Shown here: in pieces, positions 37,290-50,905 of the stretch | How positions within the stretch are numbered: the first letter of the stretch is position 1 | Layout: every line of letters starts with the position of its first letter | From: Cucumis sativus | Taxonomy: Eukaryota > Streptophyta > Magnoliopsida > Cucurbitales > Cucurbitaceae | NCBI RefSeq assembly: GCF_000004075.3 | Contig: NC_026656.2 | Location: 12,958,001-13,022,000, forward strand | Reading direction: 5' to 3' | Length of the DNA stretch: 64,000 nt | Program-made: the position numbers and the translations under genes | The notes under the pieces: generated by a model | The model's database searches: none | Told to the model about the DNA's origin: nothing | The model's input: the letters and a program-made list of their open reading frames with translations, nothing else

Positions 37290-37583
37290 TCCCTCTCTTT
37301 CTCTCGCAAAAACGCTTGCACACGCTCCAGCCGCCGTAAATTTGAAACTCACTAAACCTTGTATCACTCCCTCGCGTCCGCCGTGGTCTACTTCGCCGGC
37401 GTGATTCTTCAAAAGAAATCCTTCACGGCGAGACGGTAACTCTGAAACGCGAAAACCCACATTCTACTACGGCCGCCGCCGCCATAGCATCCGCAAACGG
37501 GGTACGGTTCGGTCGTGAGTTATTGGTCAGTCGTTTGCCTTCGAAAAAACCTTCCAGCCGCCGTCATTTCCGTGCTTCATCGG
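37290..37583 (+). other. Predicted 5'UTR exon of the Urb2-like gene
   Basis: A CG-richer stretch followed by a good donor (CGG|GTAAGG at 37584) that pairs with the acceptor TTGCAG at 38251-38256. After joining, frames run into a stop before the Urb2 ATG at 38326, so the exon is untranslated. The transcription start is a guess; only the donor side is defined. Confidence 0.5.
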
Positions 37584-38325
37584 GTAAGGGATGTTGGTTT
37601 AGTTTATTTTCGGATTGGATTTTAATGTTTGAATATCTGCAAATCTTAATTGAATTAGTTCAATGGTATAATGGACCATATGCCACCCTTCAATGGTATT
37701 TTATCATTCTAATTCACTTATGTGCAATGCTCTGCAAATCTTAATTGAATTAGTTCGATGCCAAATTTACTAGGTAGATGGAATTTGATATGTTTAGAAC
37801 ATTATTTTGTGATTAGAGGTTTTGAGTATGATTGCAATTTTGATTTATTTCGGATATAAGTTTTTTTGTTAGGAGCATTATAGTTGGTGTCAAGAAAGCT
37901 AAGGGTTAAAATTTGTAAAGCTTCCTAGTTTAGCTTGAAATTTGGGATCTATAGTTCTTCTCACGTTTGTTGAAGAAGACGTTGTACAAGTTTTAAAAAG
38001 TGTTGTTTGCTTTGCTAGCATATTGGTCATTAATTAGTTTTTTCTTTTGTTTGTTGTTGAAGAAAACACTATTCAAGATAAAAAAAAAAACGAACCCAAT
38101 ATTGTGGCCGCGATTACTACTATTACCTGATAGGGGTTGTGAGTGAGTTTCAATTTTTCAAACCCTTAAATCAAACTAGCCGTCTCACATGCCATCTATC
38201 ATTATTTTTTATTATTTTGAAGGATCATGTTACTCAAATTGCAGTTGCTGTTGCAGGTGAATCGAGCAGTGATTTAGAGGAAGTTGTTATTGGTTGAGGT
38301 AGAGTCTAAAGAGAAGAATTCAAAA

Positions 38326-41300
38326 ATGAAGAGTAAAAAGAGGACGCTAAAGAGTCCTAAAGAAACCGTGAGGCCTTCCAAGTCTGCTCGAGTTTTTATC
38401 CCAATGGAAGTGGAAGTTGTTGATGAAATAGAACCGGAGCAAAGAGAAGTGCCTCAAGAGTCTGAAGAAGGTTGTCCATGGAGGAACTTGGAATTGATTT
38501 TGCTTCTTCAGAATAAAGAGATTGACGAACAAAAGTTTGTTTCTTCACACTTTATCTTTGCATATATGTTAGGGTTAAATTCGTTTGTCTTGCTTGGAAC
38601 CATTGTAAGTTTTTATCTAATGATATTCGATATTTGGATGCAGGAAGGTCAAAGCAGTGTTCAGCTTTCTAAACTCAAAGTTGAAAGAGATTGATAAATA
38701 TTATGATACGGTAAAAGTATCACGCTTGATAATTTTTCTCAGTGATTGGGTTCAGTCATTGTTGATTTCTTCTGAAAAGAAAGTAAAGAATGGTGGTGAG
38801 CCATGCTTAGATTATAGATGCTGGGAGGTTTTTAAATTTTGTTTGAAAGAATCAGTGAAAACACACACCACTTTGAACCTCTCAAAAAATCTTTTGCATG
38901 CCTTTTGTTTTGTTACAAGGCATGCAATATCCTTATTAGTTGCTTCGTTGAGTTCAAAAGAAGAGTTATTTGGTGGGGATTGTTTCAAGTTGTACAATAT
39001 TGTGCTTGACTGTGTTTCTTTAGTCTTTTCAACCCACTTGGGTCTATCCAATGAGAGTTTAGATGCTTGGACTTCTACAATTGATGCAGCGCTTGAGTTT
39101 CTTCACATAATTTATGTAAATAGCTTGGAAGGTGGAGATGTAGGAATTTTTGCTATTAAATTTTCTTGCATGATGCTTGAGCCTTTTGGTAAGTTTTTGT
39201 GGATTCACCCTACCAAGAAAACTGGATTTCACAATTTTGTCAACAAGCTTTTGGAACCATTATTGCAATTATTGCGTGACATAAGCCTTAAACCTGATAG
39301 ATGCAATCATTGTTGGACAAGAACATTGATGAAGTTGCTTGAAGACGTTTTATCTCATGCTTTGTTTCATACTGTGCACATCGATGGATTTTTGTGCCTA
39401 CATGGTTCAGAGAAAGTTATGAAATCCCATGATGAGAAATTAGAAGAGTCTAAAGCACATATTAGGAGCTACCATAGACATTTGTTTGATAAATTGCAAA
39501 AACTAGTTGCAGGAAAGAAGTTTTTGGCATTGGGTGCAATAGGAGAATTGTTTCATGTGCTTGTTGTAAGAGTTAAAAAGGTGAGAGGGGCTTCGATGTT
39601 ATTTGAGGACGCCAAACTGATTAACAAAGTGGGTTGTTTGGGACCTTTGAGGGATGGTATATCAAGTCATGCATCTTCTACTCTTCAAGGAAGTGTTGAT
39701 GGACTATCAGAAAAAAGCAATATTGAGAGTAATTTGAGTACAGAAATAAGGAGGTCTCTTTTTGAGTTTTTTGTACAGATTTTGGATCCTTTACTTCAGA
39801 CCATAGAACTCATTAGCTCCGAGATTCAAGTGGGATCGACCTTGTCAGATGTTCATTGCTTACTCAAATCAATAAATAATATACTTGCAAGTTTTATGAA
39901 GGAAAAGGTGTACTTGAGAACTGAGGATAATTCTGAAGGAACTTGCCATAATTTCTTAAAAAAGGTGTATGATACAATAATGTTGATTTCCTCTCATTTA
40001 TTATTATTATCAAGAGATGAGATAGAAAACAGTATAGACCTAGAAGTCTTTGTTTTAGCAGCAAATGAGATACTGGTGACTCTTGGTTATCTTCTGGAAA
40101 TTGAATATGATGTGATTGGGACTGATTTGGTGAGCTTATGGACGCTGATCCTTTCTTACTCTGCTTTTAATGTTTCTTTTACAAGCACATCTAAACAACA
40201 CTTGTTAACATCCAAGATTCAAGAGCTTGGATGTCAACTGGTCGTGTTATATGGTCAGCTACGGCAGGTTAGTATTAAGACTCTGAGTTATCATCTGAAA
40301 TTTATCTTGATTTGTTGTCATGTATTTCCCTATTATATTTGTTTTTTGTTATATAACTTGGTTTGATATTTTTTTTACTTAATCTAAAATTTTAATATAC
40401 AAAACCATGGTCACTCCTTTTTTTTTTAATATATGTATATATATCTATATGTTTGCTTATTGTAGGTCAACATCAGTATTTTTGCTCTATGTGAAGCTAT
40501 GAGGGCAGTGATATCAAATGAAGGTGAAGCTGAAAAAGGATATGCTAGCTTTATGACTTCTTTAGGCCAAGAAGCTTATGGGAAATCAGTTGGGATGTTA
40601 CTTTCTTCCCAAGAAATAAAATTTGCAATTCATAAAGCGATTAAATATATACCTGAAGGGCAAGCTAGCGGAATTGTTCAGCAGTTAACCGAGGATGTGG
40701 CAAAAACTTTAGGATGGTTGAAACGGTGTAATATGAACTTGATTATAAGAAACAAGACAGGGGGATCCGAAATGCAATCTGTGCTTCTTGGGAGAGGGTT
40801 ATCTGAAATATATTCTCTGATGTTGGATTCACTAATGATCACATCAGGGAATGCTTCCCAAGTTGGAACTTCGATTGTGAACTTGGTTTCAGTCATACGT
40901 CCTTGCATGAGTACATTAGTTGGACTAGAGTCAGATGGTGCCAAAGCATTCTTCGTTGCTGTCATGGGAAAAACATGGGATGATTTGGTTGCAAATGAAG
41001 AAAATTGTCTCGGATTTGGAATGACTAGTCATTGGGTCTTTGTTTTCTTCTTTCGCTTGTACATGTCCTGTCGGAGCCTGTACAGGCAAGTAATTAGTCT
41101 GATGCCCCCAAGTTTGTCTAGAAAGATGTCCGCAGCAACTGGAGACTCATTCATGGCCTATTCTGCTTGTGATTGGATGCAGAAGACTGATTGGAGTGAT
41201 GAAGGATATTTTTCATGGATAACTCAATCTTCAGCTTCTGTTCTTGTTATTGTTGAATCAGTTTGTAGTCTTTATCATCAAAGCACCAACGTTGGTTGGT

Positions 41301-44300
41301 ACCCTTTAATTTATGTCTTGCTTATCATGGTTCTTCAGAGGTTAGTGGATTTGAATAAGCAAATAGGTTCTCTGGAGTATTTGCACCAGAGAAGTGAAAA
41401 TTTGATGCAGGTTGAGGTCCTTAGTGATGATGACTTGTCAGTGTTACAGAAAAAGATAAAAAAGTTTGGAAGGCTTGTCTCTGTTCTGCGAAAAGAAGCA
41501 GAAGATCTTACTGATTTCATGATGGGGCATTTATCTTTAGTAGCTAAAGGTCGAGTTTTGAATTCAACCAAAAGAAATGCAACTTCAAATGATAAATCTA
41601 CTGAAATGCTTAGCGATATTGATGAATGGGACTTCAGTATTTATAATGTGAATAAAAGGTCATTTCCCACAGCTGTTTGGTGGATTATTTGCCAGAATAT
41701 TGATATTTGGGTGAGTCATGCTGCTAAAAAGAAGTTAAAAATGTTTCTTTCTTTCTTACTTCCTACGGCTCTCCACTTCTTAGCAAGCAATCATACTAAG
41801 ATTGAAACACAACAAACCTACGGATATCGGCAGCCAAAGAAAGTGTCTCTGCAACAGATTTCATCTGCTGTTCTAAGTGATCCCATCTTTTATGAACGCA
41901 GTGTAAGACACTAAAACAAATACTACTCACCCTCTCAGTTTCTTTCTATTTCAAGGGAAATAATGAACATTTTATTCTTTAGTTTTGGTTTGCACATGAT
42001 TGTTGATGTCTTTTGAAGGTTTCATTGCCGTCAATACCTTCTGACTATCTAATTCTTTTTATCAATTTCTTAGTGTTCATGAAGTTTATAATATCACGTG
42101 ATGGTAACACTGTCTATTCTACTAGTTTGTACGCAGGTTTATGGCATCAAGGTTTTGTCGTGAGTTGAAGTCTTCATTATTATCGTCGTTTCATGATTTG
42201 AATAGAAGTTTGGCTGATTGGATGGAGGTGATAGCCACACTTGAGCATTTAGCTATAGGTGTTTGCAGTGGCAAACACACTCCTGATGATAGTGCTCTCC
42301 TTGCAAACACAGTTAATCTTTCTTCTGATATGTTGCACGCAGAAGATTGCAAGTTGAAGGGTGATTCATCTGAAAGCAATGTGAGAATTAGAGATTGTCA
42401 GCATCTGATTAAGCTTTTATGTCTGATGCCAATGGGGAATATGAGTTCAAAGTCCTTTTCCCTTTATACTACTCATGTTCTTGAACTTGAAAGGTATGCA
42501 TTTTTTGTGTCTTTATTGCACTTTCTTCTTATTAATGGTGCCTGCAGATGTTTCTTAGTTTGCAGGATAACGTAGAACTCACTCTTATACTGTATGACAC
42601 GTCTTTTTGTATGTCATTGTTTTGATATCAATGCTATTAATTAGACAATAAATAGTAGAATAAGAAAACAATCTCAAGTGAATCTTGGAAGCTGGTGTGT
42701 TCTGTAGTTTCTTGGAGTGTCATAGTTTAGAGCCTTCGATTTTTTTTTAAAAAAATTTCTTTTGTTTTCCAGGATACTGGTGAATGCTTTATTAGATAAT
42801 CAGACTGCTCTATGTTCAAATAAATTTGAACTCCTCAAATTGTTTGCATCTTGTCGGAAGGCCTTGAAATATATATTTAGGGCTTACTGTGAGGCTGCTA
42901 ATGGACAGAGCTCATCTGTTCCAATTCTATCTGAAAATCAATTTCCCTTTTTATGGCTTTTCAAGTCTTTGTCACTTGTTAATCAAATTCAAGAAGTTTC
43001 TCCAGAAGGTACTGACAGACAAATTAAGGACATCATCTTTTCATTGATGGATCATACATTATACTTGTTTTTAACAACTAGCAAATATCAATTTAAGGAG
43101 GCTCTCTGCACAAGTGTAAAAGTCAACAAACCCTGCAAGGAGCAACCCCAGGACGTGTGCCAAGATCTAAATGATGGGGATGATTTATGTTTAGATTCCA
43201 TTCACAGTGTAGAAGTATGCAGTAGTGCCATTCAAATGAGCAACAGTCTGAAGGAACAGGTGGAGAGTGAACTTATCTCTCTGAAGAAGTCTAATTTTGC
43301 AGTTGGAGATGCTAAAAATAGAGCCGATATTTGTAAATTTAATTCTCTAGCTTCTTGCCTTAATGGATTTTTATGGGGCCTAGCATCTGTTGATGACCAT
43401 ACTGATTTGAGGAAAGGTAACCATCACATGAGATCAATGAAGTTGAAACGTGAGTATAGTTCTGAACTGAACAATTGCATGAATGCAATTTCAGAATTAT
43501 TAGGCCTCATCTTGGAAATGTTTCTTGATAGAGATAGTCAATTGCCGAAAAACTTGTGTGATTATCAAGCATTTCAAGACCTAGAATCTTCTTATTGTGA
43601 TGATGACAGTGAAAATGTTAGCAAAAAAAGGAAAAGGTTGAAATTGGAAAATAAAAGCAGTTTTGCTTCTATTCTCAACGATGCTAAGTCAATTGAGATG
43701 CAACTCTTGAACCAACCCTTTTTGCGAGGTCTGCTGCAAGGTTCCTACCCTGAAGTTAATTTTGCTCTTAAGCAGCTATTTCTTGCTGCTTCAAGAATTC
43801 TGAGATTGCATAAGCAATATGATACAACTCCTTTGTCGTCGAGTTCTATGACCATCCTAATTGGCATTTCCAGATTCTTGTTGCTTGAATTTGTGGATAT
43901 GGTTGATGTGCCACAACCATTTTTGCTTGCATGCTTCGATGGTGTTCTAAAGTATTTGGAGGAATTAGGCCATCTGTTTCGTTTTGCTGATCCTGTGCAG
44001 TCCCGGAATCTATATTCTGAACTTATAAATCTACATTTGCAAGCTGTAGGAAAGTGCATTTGTCTACAGGGAAAAAGAGCTACATTAGCATCCCATGAGA
44101 CGGAGTCCACTACAAAGACTCTTGATGGAGGATTTTTTAAAGAATCATCTTTTCCTGGAGTCTACTGCATGGATGAATTTAAAGCTTCATTGAGAATGTC
44201 ATTCAAAGTGTTCATAAGGGAAGCCACGGAGTTGCATCTCTTATCTGCAGTTCAGGCTATAGAGAGAGCTCTAGTTGGAGTGCAGGAAGGTTGTACAACG

Positions 44301-47213
44301 ATATATGGATTATATTCCGGAAGTGAAGATGGGGGAAAGTGTTCCTCTATTGTTGCAGCTGGTGTTGAATGCTTGGATTTGGTACTTGAAATTTTTTCAG
44401 GTAATTTTTAATCACCATGTCCATGTTTGTTTTATTTTCTCCTTAATGAAAGTTGTTTTTATTTAAAAAAATGAAAAATTGTACAGTGTGCTTTGTTTTC
44501 TTGACGTAGTCCTCTCATGATTCTTCTTCTTTTCCGCCCCTTTAAATGGATAGTCTTATTAAGTGTCCATAATGGCCACCTAACTAGGATATGTCCTACA
44601 AGTTTTCTTGACACCTGAACGTTGTAGGTGTAGGCAAGTTGTCACAAAAGAAAAGTGGTTTTAGCATGTATTGTAGGGTTTATGCTTTTTATTTGTATGC
44701 TACTTTACCATGATCTCAGATGTTGCATTATCTGTATGTAGAAGTAGGAGCAATTAAACTGAAAGGTTATTATTCAAATTGTTTGTGACGTGAGAAATAA
44801 TTGTATGTAGAAGTAGGAGCAATTAAACTGAAAGGTTATTATTCAAATTGTTTGTGACGTGAGAAATAATCATATTCATGTATTCTTTCGATGATATGCA
44901 ACTTAATTTTCTTCTTTTTCTTTTTTAGGACGTAAATGCATGGGTGTGATTAAAAGACACATTGAGAGTTTAACTGCTGGTCTGTTGAGCATAGTTCTAC
45001 ACTTGCAAAGTCCCCAAATTTTCTATAGAATGATTGCCATGAAAGATAGAAGTGATCCAGATCCGGGATCAGTCATTCTTATGTCTATTGAAGTTCTTAC
45101 AAGAGTTTCAGGGAAGCACGCTCTTTTCCAAATGAACGTTTGGCAAGTTTCGCAGTGTTTACGAATTCCTGCTGCACTTTTCGAAAATTTCTCTCTTAAG
45201 CTCCCAGGAATTGCCACTGAATCAGAATGCTCGTTGATCTCAGCTCAGGAAACCTCCAGTGTAGTTGTAACCACGAGTAGTTCTACTATAGACAAACAAT
45301 TCACAATAGATCTTTTTGCTGCCTGCTGCCGCTTATTATACACTATAATCAAGCATCGTAAAAGGTATGATTTAGCATCAAGAATTTAGTTGTAAAGGTA
45401 ATTATTGGAGTGTGTCTCCTGAGAGAGTTAATATTTGTCCTTTGTTCGATCATTTTTTATTGGCAATTTAGTCATGCTCGATGATTGGATACAGTACTAG
45501 TTTCATTATGTTTCATCGCAGATAATCCTTGAAATATGTTGTAGTTCATGTAACTACATAAAGGACAACGTATTCTAGTTTTAACAATTGATTGTAATCT
45601 TGTCTTGTGAAGCTAGAAGCATGAAAATAGTTGTTTATTGACATTTTAAGTTGATGTAACTACAAATAAGTTCAGCACCTTGATATCACTATAGTAATTC
45701 ACTGTGATCTTTTGTAGATTGCTGTAACTGTTGTTATTTTTTTTTCCTCTGTTGTACGTGTGTTTTATGTTGCTTGAATCAAATTGATGTCAATTGTAGG
45801 TGTCAATTTTTATTCTTTTATTGTGCCTTAGCGTAAAACCTGTATTTCTCGAACTGATTTCTTCATTGTTCATAGTGAGTGCAAGCGTTCCATTGCTCAA
45901 CTACAGGCATCAGTGTCTGTTCTTCTTCAGTCCCTTGAAAGTGTAGATCCAGACCCAAAATCTATGGGTGGTTACTTTTCATGGAAAGTAGAAGAGGGAG
46001 TAAAGTGCGCATCTTTCCTCCGAAGGATCTATGAAGAGGTTTGATATCTCCATCAATGTTTCTTAATATCTATTTATGACTTGTGTTCCACAACCTAAAT
46101 AGCATCGGCGTTTCTGTAATTCTTCTCTCATTGCCAAGTTAATTCTTTTTTGCTGACTGCAATCAAGTCTTCATACGTTCAACAACTTTTGATCAAATTC
46201 TTGCGTGTGGTTTTAAATGAGCATTTAAGATGGACGGCATTCATTCTTTTTAAAATTGCTATGAAGTCCATGTATTCTTTCCCATTCCCCGAATATGTTA
46301 TTTGTGAACTTTTCAATAAACTTTTTGGAATTCTTTTTAATGACAAATGATCTGGTGGTCGGTTATGCTGTTGAAATGTTTTCTCAGTCCGGCTAAGTAC
46401 CCTTGGTAATTAGATCTATAATTTAAACCGTCCCTCTATAGTACTCAGAGTTTCGCTTTGATACTAAATGAAGTTGTTTTCGTTTGTTTCATTTCATGGT
46501 TTGTCTGTTCAAGTGACATAACCCTTTTCTGTTTCCACAACACAGATAAGACAACAACGGGATATTGTAGAGCGACACTGCGCCCTATTTCTTTCGGATT
46601 ACATTTGGTTTTACTCGGGACACGGCCCCTTAAAATCTGGGATTAGAAGGTTTGGATCCTTTTACTTCTAAGAAACTTTTTATTAAATTATAGCTCTACA
46701 GTCTTCCTAATATCTCATCAAAAAAATATGTGTGTGTAGTCTTCCTAATATATGTATGTAACTTATCCATTTGTCTTGGAATAAACAGCTGTTGAATTAT
46801 TTAAAAGTAAAACTATTGAGGAGGTTAAAATGCCGTATTCTTTTAACTCTATCTGAATTTGATAACATTTTGATTGAGTACGGATAGTGAATGCTTAACT
46901 CATTATCGTAAATTTGACAATTCTACTGCAGGGAAATCGACGATGCATTGAGGCCTGGTGTCTATGCTCTTATAGATGCTTGTTCAGCTGAGGATCTTCA
47001 ATATCTTCACACTGTATTTGGCGGTACGTATTTCTAAATTGCTATGGTCTGTGGAAAGTAGAAGCACCTAATTTTTAAAGGACAAAGATGAATGTGCAAA
47101 AGGTTAACATTACTAATTTTTGTGTTGTTTCTGCAGAAGGTCCGTGTAGAAACACTTTGGCAACTTTGCAGCAGGATTACAAACAATTTTTCCAATATGA
47201 AGGAAAAGTATGA
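38326..47213 (+). CDS. Urb2/Npa2 family nucleolar pre-ribosome protein
   Basis: Ten coding exons: 38326-38534, 38644-40267, 40466-41902, 42126-42493, 42773-44400, 44929-45364, 45876-46038, 46546-46649, 46932-47023, 47137-47213; 6138 nt, 2045 aa, all phases closing. Urb2/Npa2 (Nop-associated) acts in the nucleolus in early 60S assembly and 27S pre-rRNA processing in yeast; the plant homolog (At4g30150-like) is about 2000 aa. Visible: a basic, Ser/Lys-rich N-terminus (MKSKKRTLKSPKETVRP), no catalytic motif, a very long alpha-helical, Leu-rich body expected of an armadillo-like scaffold, a Lys-rich KKRKRLKLENK segment in the large exon 5 that could be a nuclear localisation signal, and the conserved C-terminal Urb2 domain in the last exons (SECKRSIAQLQ, RHCALFLSDYIWFYS, DALRPGVYALIDACS). 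Exon 4 of the coding set starts after CTACTAG at 42125 to give FVRRFMASRFC; the AG nine bases later would break frame. Identity is by C-terminal domain and length. Confidence 0.88.
44733..44870 (+). repeat. Perfect 69-bp tandem duplication in an Urb2-like gene intron
   Basis: TGTATGTAGAAGTAGGAGC begins both copies (44733-44801, 44802-44870), and they read identical to GAGAAATAAT at the end. Intronic, clear of the splice sites at 44400 and 44929. It resembles in size and perfection the 65-bp duplication in NADKc intron 3. Confidence 0.88.
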
Positions 47214-50200
47214 TTCTAATATAATACAGAAATAACTCTTTTATATCTTCATGAGAAACGAGAGATCTTCTCCATATCATGCCACAAAAGAACCGCAAAG
47301 GGAGTGGCTGTTTGATCGGATTACATTGCCTAACACAGAATTCTGAGGTAAAGTTAATGTACAACACACAGAATGTCTTAACCATGGCTGAACATTTGTG
47401 TAAATAAATTTTAAAAAGGGTCAGTTTTCCTTGTCCTTTTGTCCAGTAATGTAATCTATTTTATGATATTTTTACATTGTATATTACATAGCAGTTTTTA
47501 CTGCAATTTTGTCTAATTATAATTTATATACCTCTTTGAGTTTGCCATCAGTCTCTATTTTATATTCGTCCCTAAATTGTTAAGTTGATTTATTTTATTT
47601 TATTCATTGAATTAAATTTTTATGTTGGATTTTGTCTCTTGAACTTTCCATTTAAATATTTTAGACTACTTGTGTATTTAATATTTAATCTCAATCATCG
47701 TTTTAAATTTACTAGGCTCACAATTGCAGTAACTTAACATAACCTTTTATATTAGTGATGGAAGGTTATAACATGAGAAAATTTAAGTCATTTTGAAAAC
47801 AATTGAAGTTGTTGGACAACAACTGAAGGAATCATTTTTTGAAAAACATTAAGCCAATCTAAACAAACAAATTAATATTATTGTAGATCATGAATGAAAT
47901 TAGAACAGATTTGCTTTGAAACTAATGTCGAAATAATTCAATCTTTTTAAAAGTGGCTTAATGTTATCAGATGTGAACTTAAAAAGAAAAAAAGTAAAGG
48001 TAGACGTTGACCCCATAAAATTTTCTCTCAATTGGCTGAAATTTCTCTTGTTTTTGTTATGAATTTCGAAATAACAACACTTCTAAAATTACTTTTCAAA
48101 TATTCCACTCTTTGTATATGTGGAAATAAATACATCTAAAGTCTAAACAGAAGTCAAATTATCTTTGTCAGCTTTGGCCTCTTTAACTTTACAAATAACA
48201 GATTTATTGGTAGATTTCTAAATTCAAGTTCTATATAAATTTACTAATCAATCCAACAAAAACTCTTCTTTTTTTTTTGTTGGGAAGATAAAGTGACAAT
48301 GTGACCGAAAAATTGCATGAGGAAAAATTAAAGATCCCAACCATAGAAGATAAGGAGAAAAACAATAAAAGAAGTCCGTAGCATTTGAAGGTAAACAGTG
48401 AGGCAAAATAATTGGAAGAACTAGCTATTAGAGTTATATCAAGGTTAAAGTATTATGTCGATTCTAAACTTTGAACGTTGTTTTATTTATTTTTGGTCCT
48501 TCAACTTTTTCAAGAGTATGTTACGATCTCCAAACTTTTGGAAAAAACTTACTTTGGTATTAGAATTCCGTTAAGAATAATGACTTGAAATATTTAGATT
48601 ATTAGGCTTTATATTTATCACATTAATTAAACCGATAAATAACCATTTTTTTTGTTAATTTATTCTATAAATCTTTTGTGTCAATGGAAAAAGATAACCT
48701 AACACATTTGCGAATAAACCAAATTAAAATCTAAACTTTCTTTTTTCTCCAAAAACTTAGATCTCTTGCGTTCCTACTTTTTTTTTTTTTCAAATTGGAA
48801 TTGGAATTTTGAGGCAAATTACAATAAAATAGAACTAACATATCGATGTAAAATAAACTAGAAAAATAAAACAATTACAACACAAGTATAAAATAAAATG
48901 TACGAAATTGTAGATAAATATTTCTACAATATATCATGAAATTCAAAAAAAAAAAATTTGGGAGAAAGAGGAAAAACACTTCTGTCATAAAGTTGAATCA
49001 CAAAATATTCTAAACTGAAAGTACTAAAAAATTTGTATATGCATAAATTGTCTTTAGCATATAAGTTGCTGTAAGTTGATAAAGTGAAATAAAATGAAAA
49101 TATGTCATTTTAAGTTTTTTTATTTTTATTTTTATAAAACATCAAATTTCTAACTAACATTTAACTAAAAGTTAAAATCCTACGTTATAAAATGTTATTA
49201 TATTAGTTGGCATCTAAATATAAAAATCATTTCATCATTATATTAAAAAATTAGGAGAATGTTAGCGAGCAAATAGAAAATTTAGAAACCAAAATAGAAT
49301 TTAAACATTTTATTAATTATAATTTTAATTTAGAATTTTTTGGACAAACTTAAATATTTAGAGTTTTGTCATGGATGTATGAACTATTCTATACAAAATC
49401 AAGAGTTTAGACTCATTTTATTTTTGTAAACTAAACCTATAAATAACTCCTTCCATTTTTATTTTTTTTGGTTATTTTTATTTTGAAAACTACAGTTTTT
49501 TACCTTTTTAATCTCCAAGTTTTGATTTTAATCTTCAAGTTTAGATGAATATGTGTTTTTGGTTGATAAGTTTTAAAAATGGATCTTTTTAGTTTCAAGA
49601 TTTATAACAATAGATCAATTGGGTCATCGAGTTTTCAAAACGTACATTTTTAGTCCATGAATTTTAACAAATAGATTTATAAGGTCCTAAAAGTATTTTA
49701 TATTTGATTTTTTAAAAATAATTATATGATACTTAAAATTTTAAGAAATAATTGCAGACACTGTAACTTTTAGAAGTTTTTCTTCTAATTTAAAATATTG
49801 TATAATTATTTAAAATAAAATTAAAAAATTATTTAATGAGTTTTTTAAATTTATTAAAAAAACTTAAGAACTAAAAACCATGAATATACTTATAATGAAT
49901 ATACTTTTATAAGTTTATAGACTAAAAGATTATTTATCAAAATTTATAAACTAAAAATATAGTTTTTTTAAAAAAAATCTTTTTGCCCACATTTTCGAGA
50001 ACTAATCAAAATTTTGAAAAACTAAAAATCTTGTTAAGAAATTTGTTATTTTTTTAAAAAAATTGACCAAAAATTGATCATTTCTACTTAAAAAAAAATA
50101 TGCATATCAGTATGAAACAAAATAAGTTTAATGTTGGATTTTTGAATTTACCAAAGGGTTACCAAAAAGTCATTTTACACATTTGAATGTTAGAAGTTGA

Positions 50201-50483
50201 AGTACTTCACACGGGACTTCAAATTTCACAATCCATTAACTCCTACCGCGTTTTCCCAACCTTTTGTCGTAGACCAATGTGATGTGAACTTCGTCAATTA
50301 CCAATGGAAGCCAAATTAAATTTAGTTTTAAAACATTATTAGTATGAATGTATGAACTCTTTGTGCTCTCAAACTTAGAAGTTAAGCTTTTAGACATTTC
50401 ATTCTCTTGCAATTAAAATACTTTTGAAAAGAAACGAAAGAAAACTACGGACTCAAAACTTTCGCACCGCCACCACTCTATGC
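47214..50483. other. AT-rich intergenic interval
   Basis: 3' flank of the Urb2-like gene followed by about 3 kb of AT-rich DNA. It is full of A/T runs and short phrases such as TTTTAGTCCATGAATTTT that recur without clear structure. I see no ORF with a domain, RNA gene or intact mobile element. The last 150 bases before 50484 are promoter for the small membrane-protein gene. Confidence 0.55.
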
Positions 50484-50491
50484 TATAAATA
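50484..50491 (+). promoter_or_regulatory. TATA box of the small membrane-protein gene
   Basis: TATAAATA 131 bases upstream of the ATG at 50615, directly followed by a CT-rich leader. This is a typical plant core promoter with a pyrimidine-rich initiator region. Confidence 0.7.
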
Positions 50492-50497
50492 CTCACT

Positions 50498-50528
50498 TCT
50501 CTCTCTCTCTCGCTCGCTCGCTCGCTCG
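50498..50528 (+). repeat. (CT)n(CGCT)n microsatellite in the 5'UTR
   Basis: A CT run passing into four CGCT units, just downstream of the TATA box, so it lies at or near the transcription start. Length variation could affect promoter output. Confidence 0.85.
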
Positions 50529-50614
50529 TTTCCACTCCCTGTTATCTTCCATTTTCAAACCTTTCAACCTACTCTCTCAAATTCCCCATTGTTGACAGTT
50601 CAAAGGTACTGAAA

Positions 50615-50905
50615 ATGACTTACTGCTATGGATGTAAACCTCGCCCTTCCGGTCCTCTTCCCGGTCCTATCCTTCTGCTTCTCGCCGTGGTTTTCATCTT
50701 GATCGCCTTGTCCTCCCTTTTCCCCTCCGAACCAATCGACTTCTCCGAATTTCAAATCAATTGGCCTCTTCTCGCTGTTCCGATTATCATTCTTGTTCTT
50801 GTTCGTTGTTTAGCATCCATGGATTCTTCACCCAGGTACTATGCTTGCCCTTGCGATCGTGGCTGGAAGATGCACTGTCGGTGCGGCCGTGGCAGCGCGT
50901 GGTAA
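50615..50905 (+). CDS. Small two-span membrane protein with Cys-rich tail, unknown function
   Basis: Single-exon 96-residue protein. Two hydrophobic segments, near residues 18-36 (PILLLLAVVFILIALSSLF) and 50-64 (WPLLAVPIIILVLV), are separated by an acidic loop. The C-terminal tail has four cysteines in a CPCDRG...HCRCG pattern, which could bind metal or be acylated. It has a TATA box, a CT-rich leader and sensible codon use, so it is probably a real gene. I do not recognise a named family. It faces the other small membrane-protein gene at 53153 (convergent), and the two share a short proline-rich N-terminal part, an Ile/Leu-rich span and then a second span, so they may be distant relatives. 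Confidence 0.75.
   Translation: MTYCYGCKPRPSGPLPGPILLLLAVVFILIALSSLFPSEPIDFSEFQINWPLLAVPIIILVLVRCLASMDSSPRYYACPCDRGWKMHCRCGRGSAW

Noticed and set aside
35703-37290. Shared bidirectional promoter for ERD2-like and Urb2-like genes
   Set aside because: The genes are divergent but separated by about 1.6 kb containing a decayed retroelement, too far for a shared core promoter.
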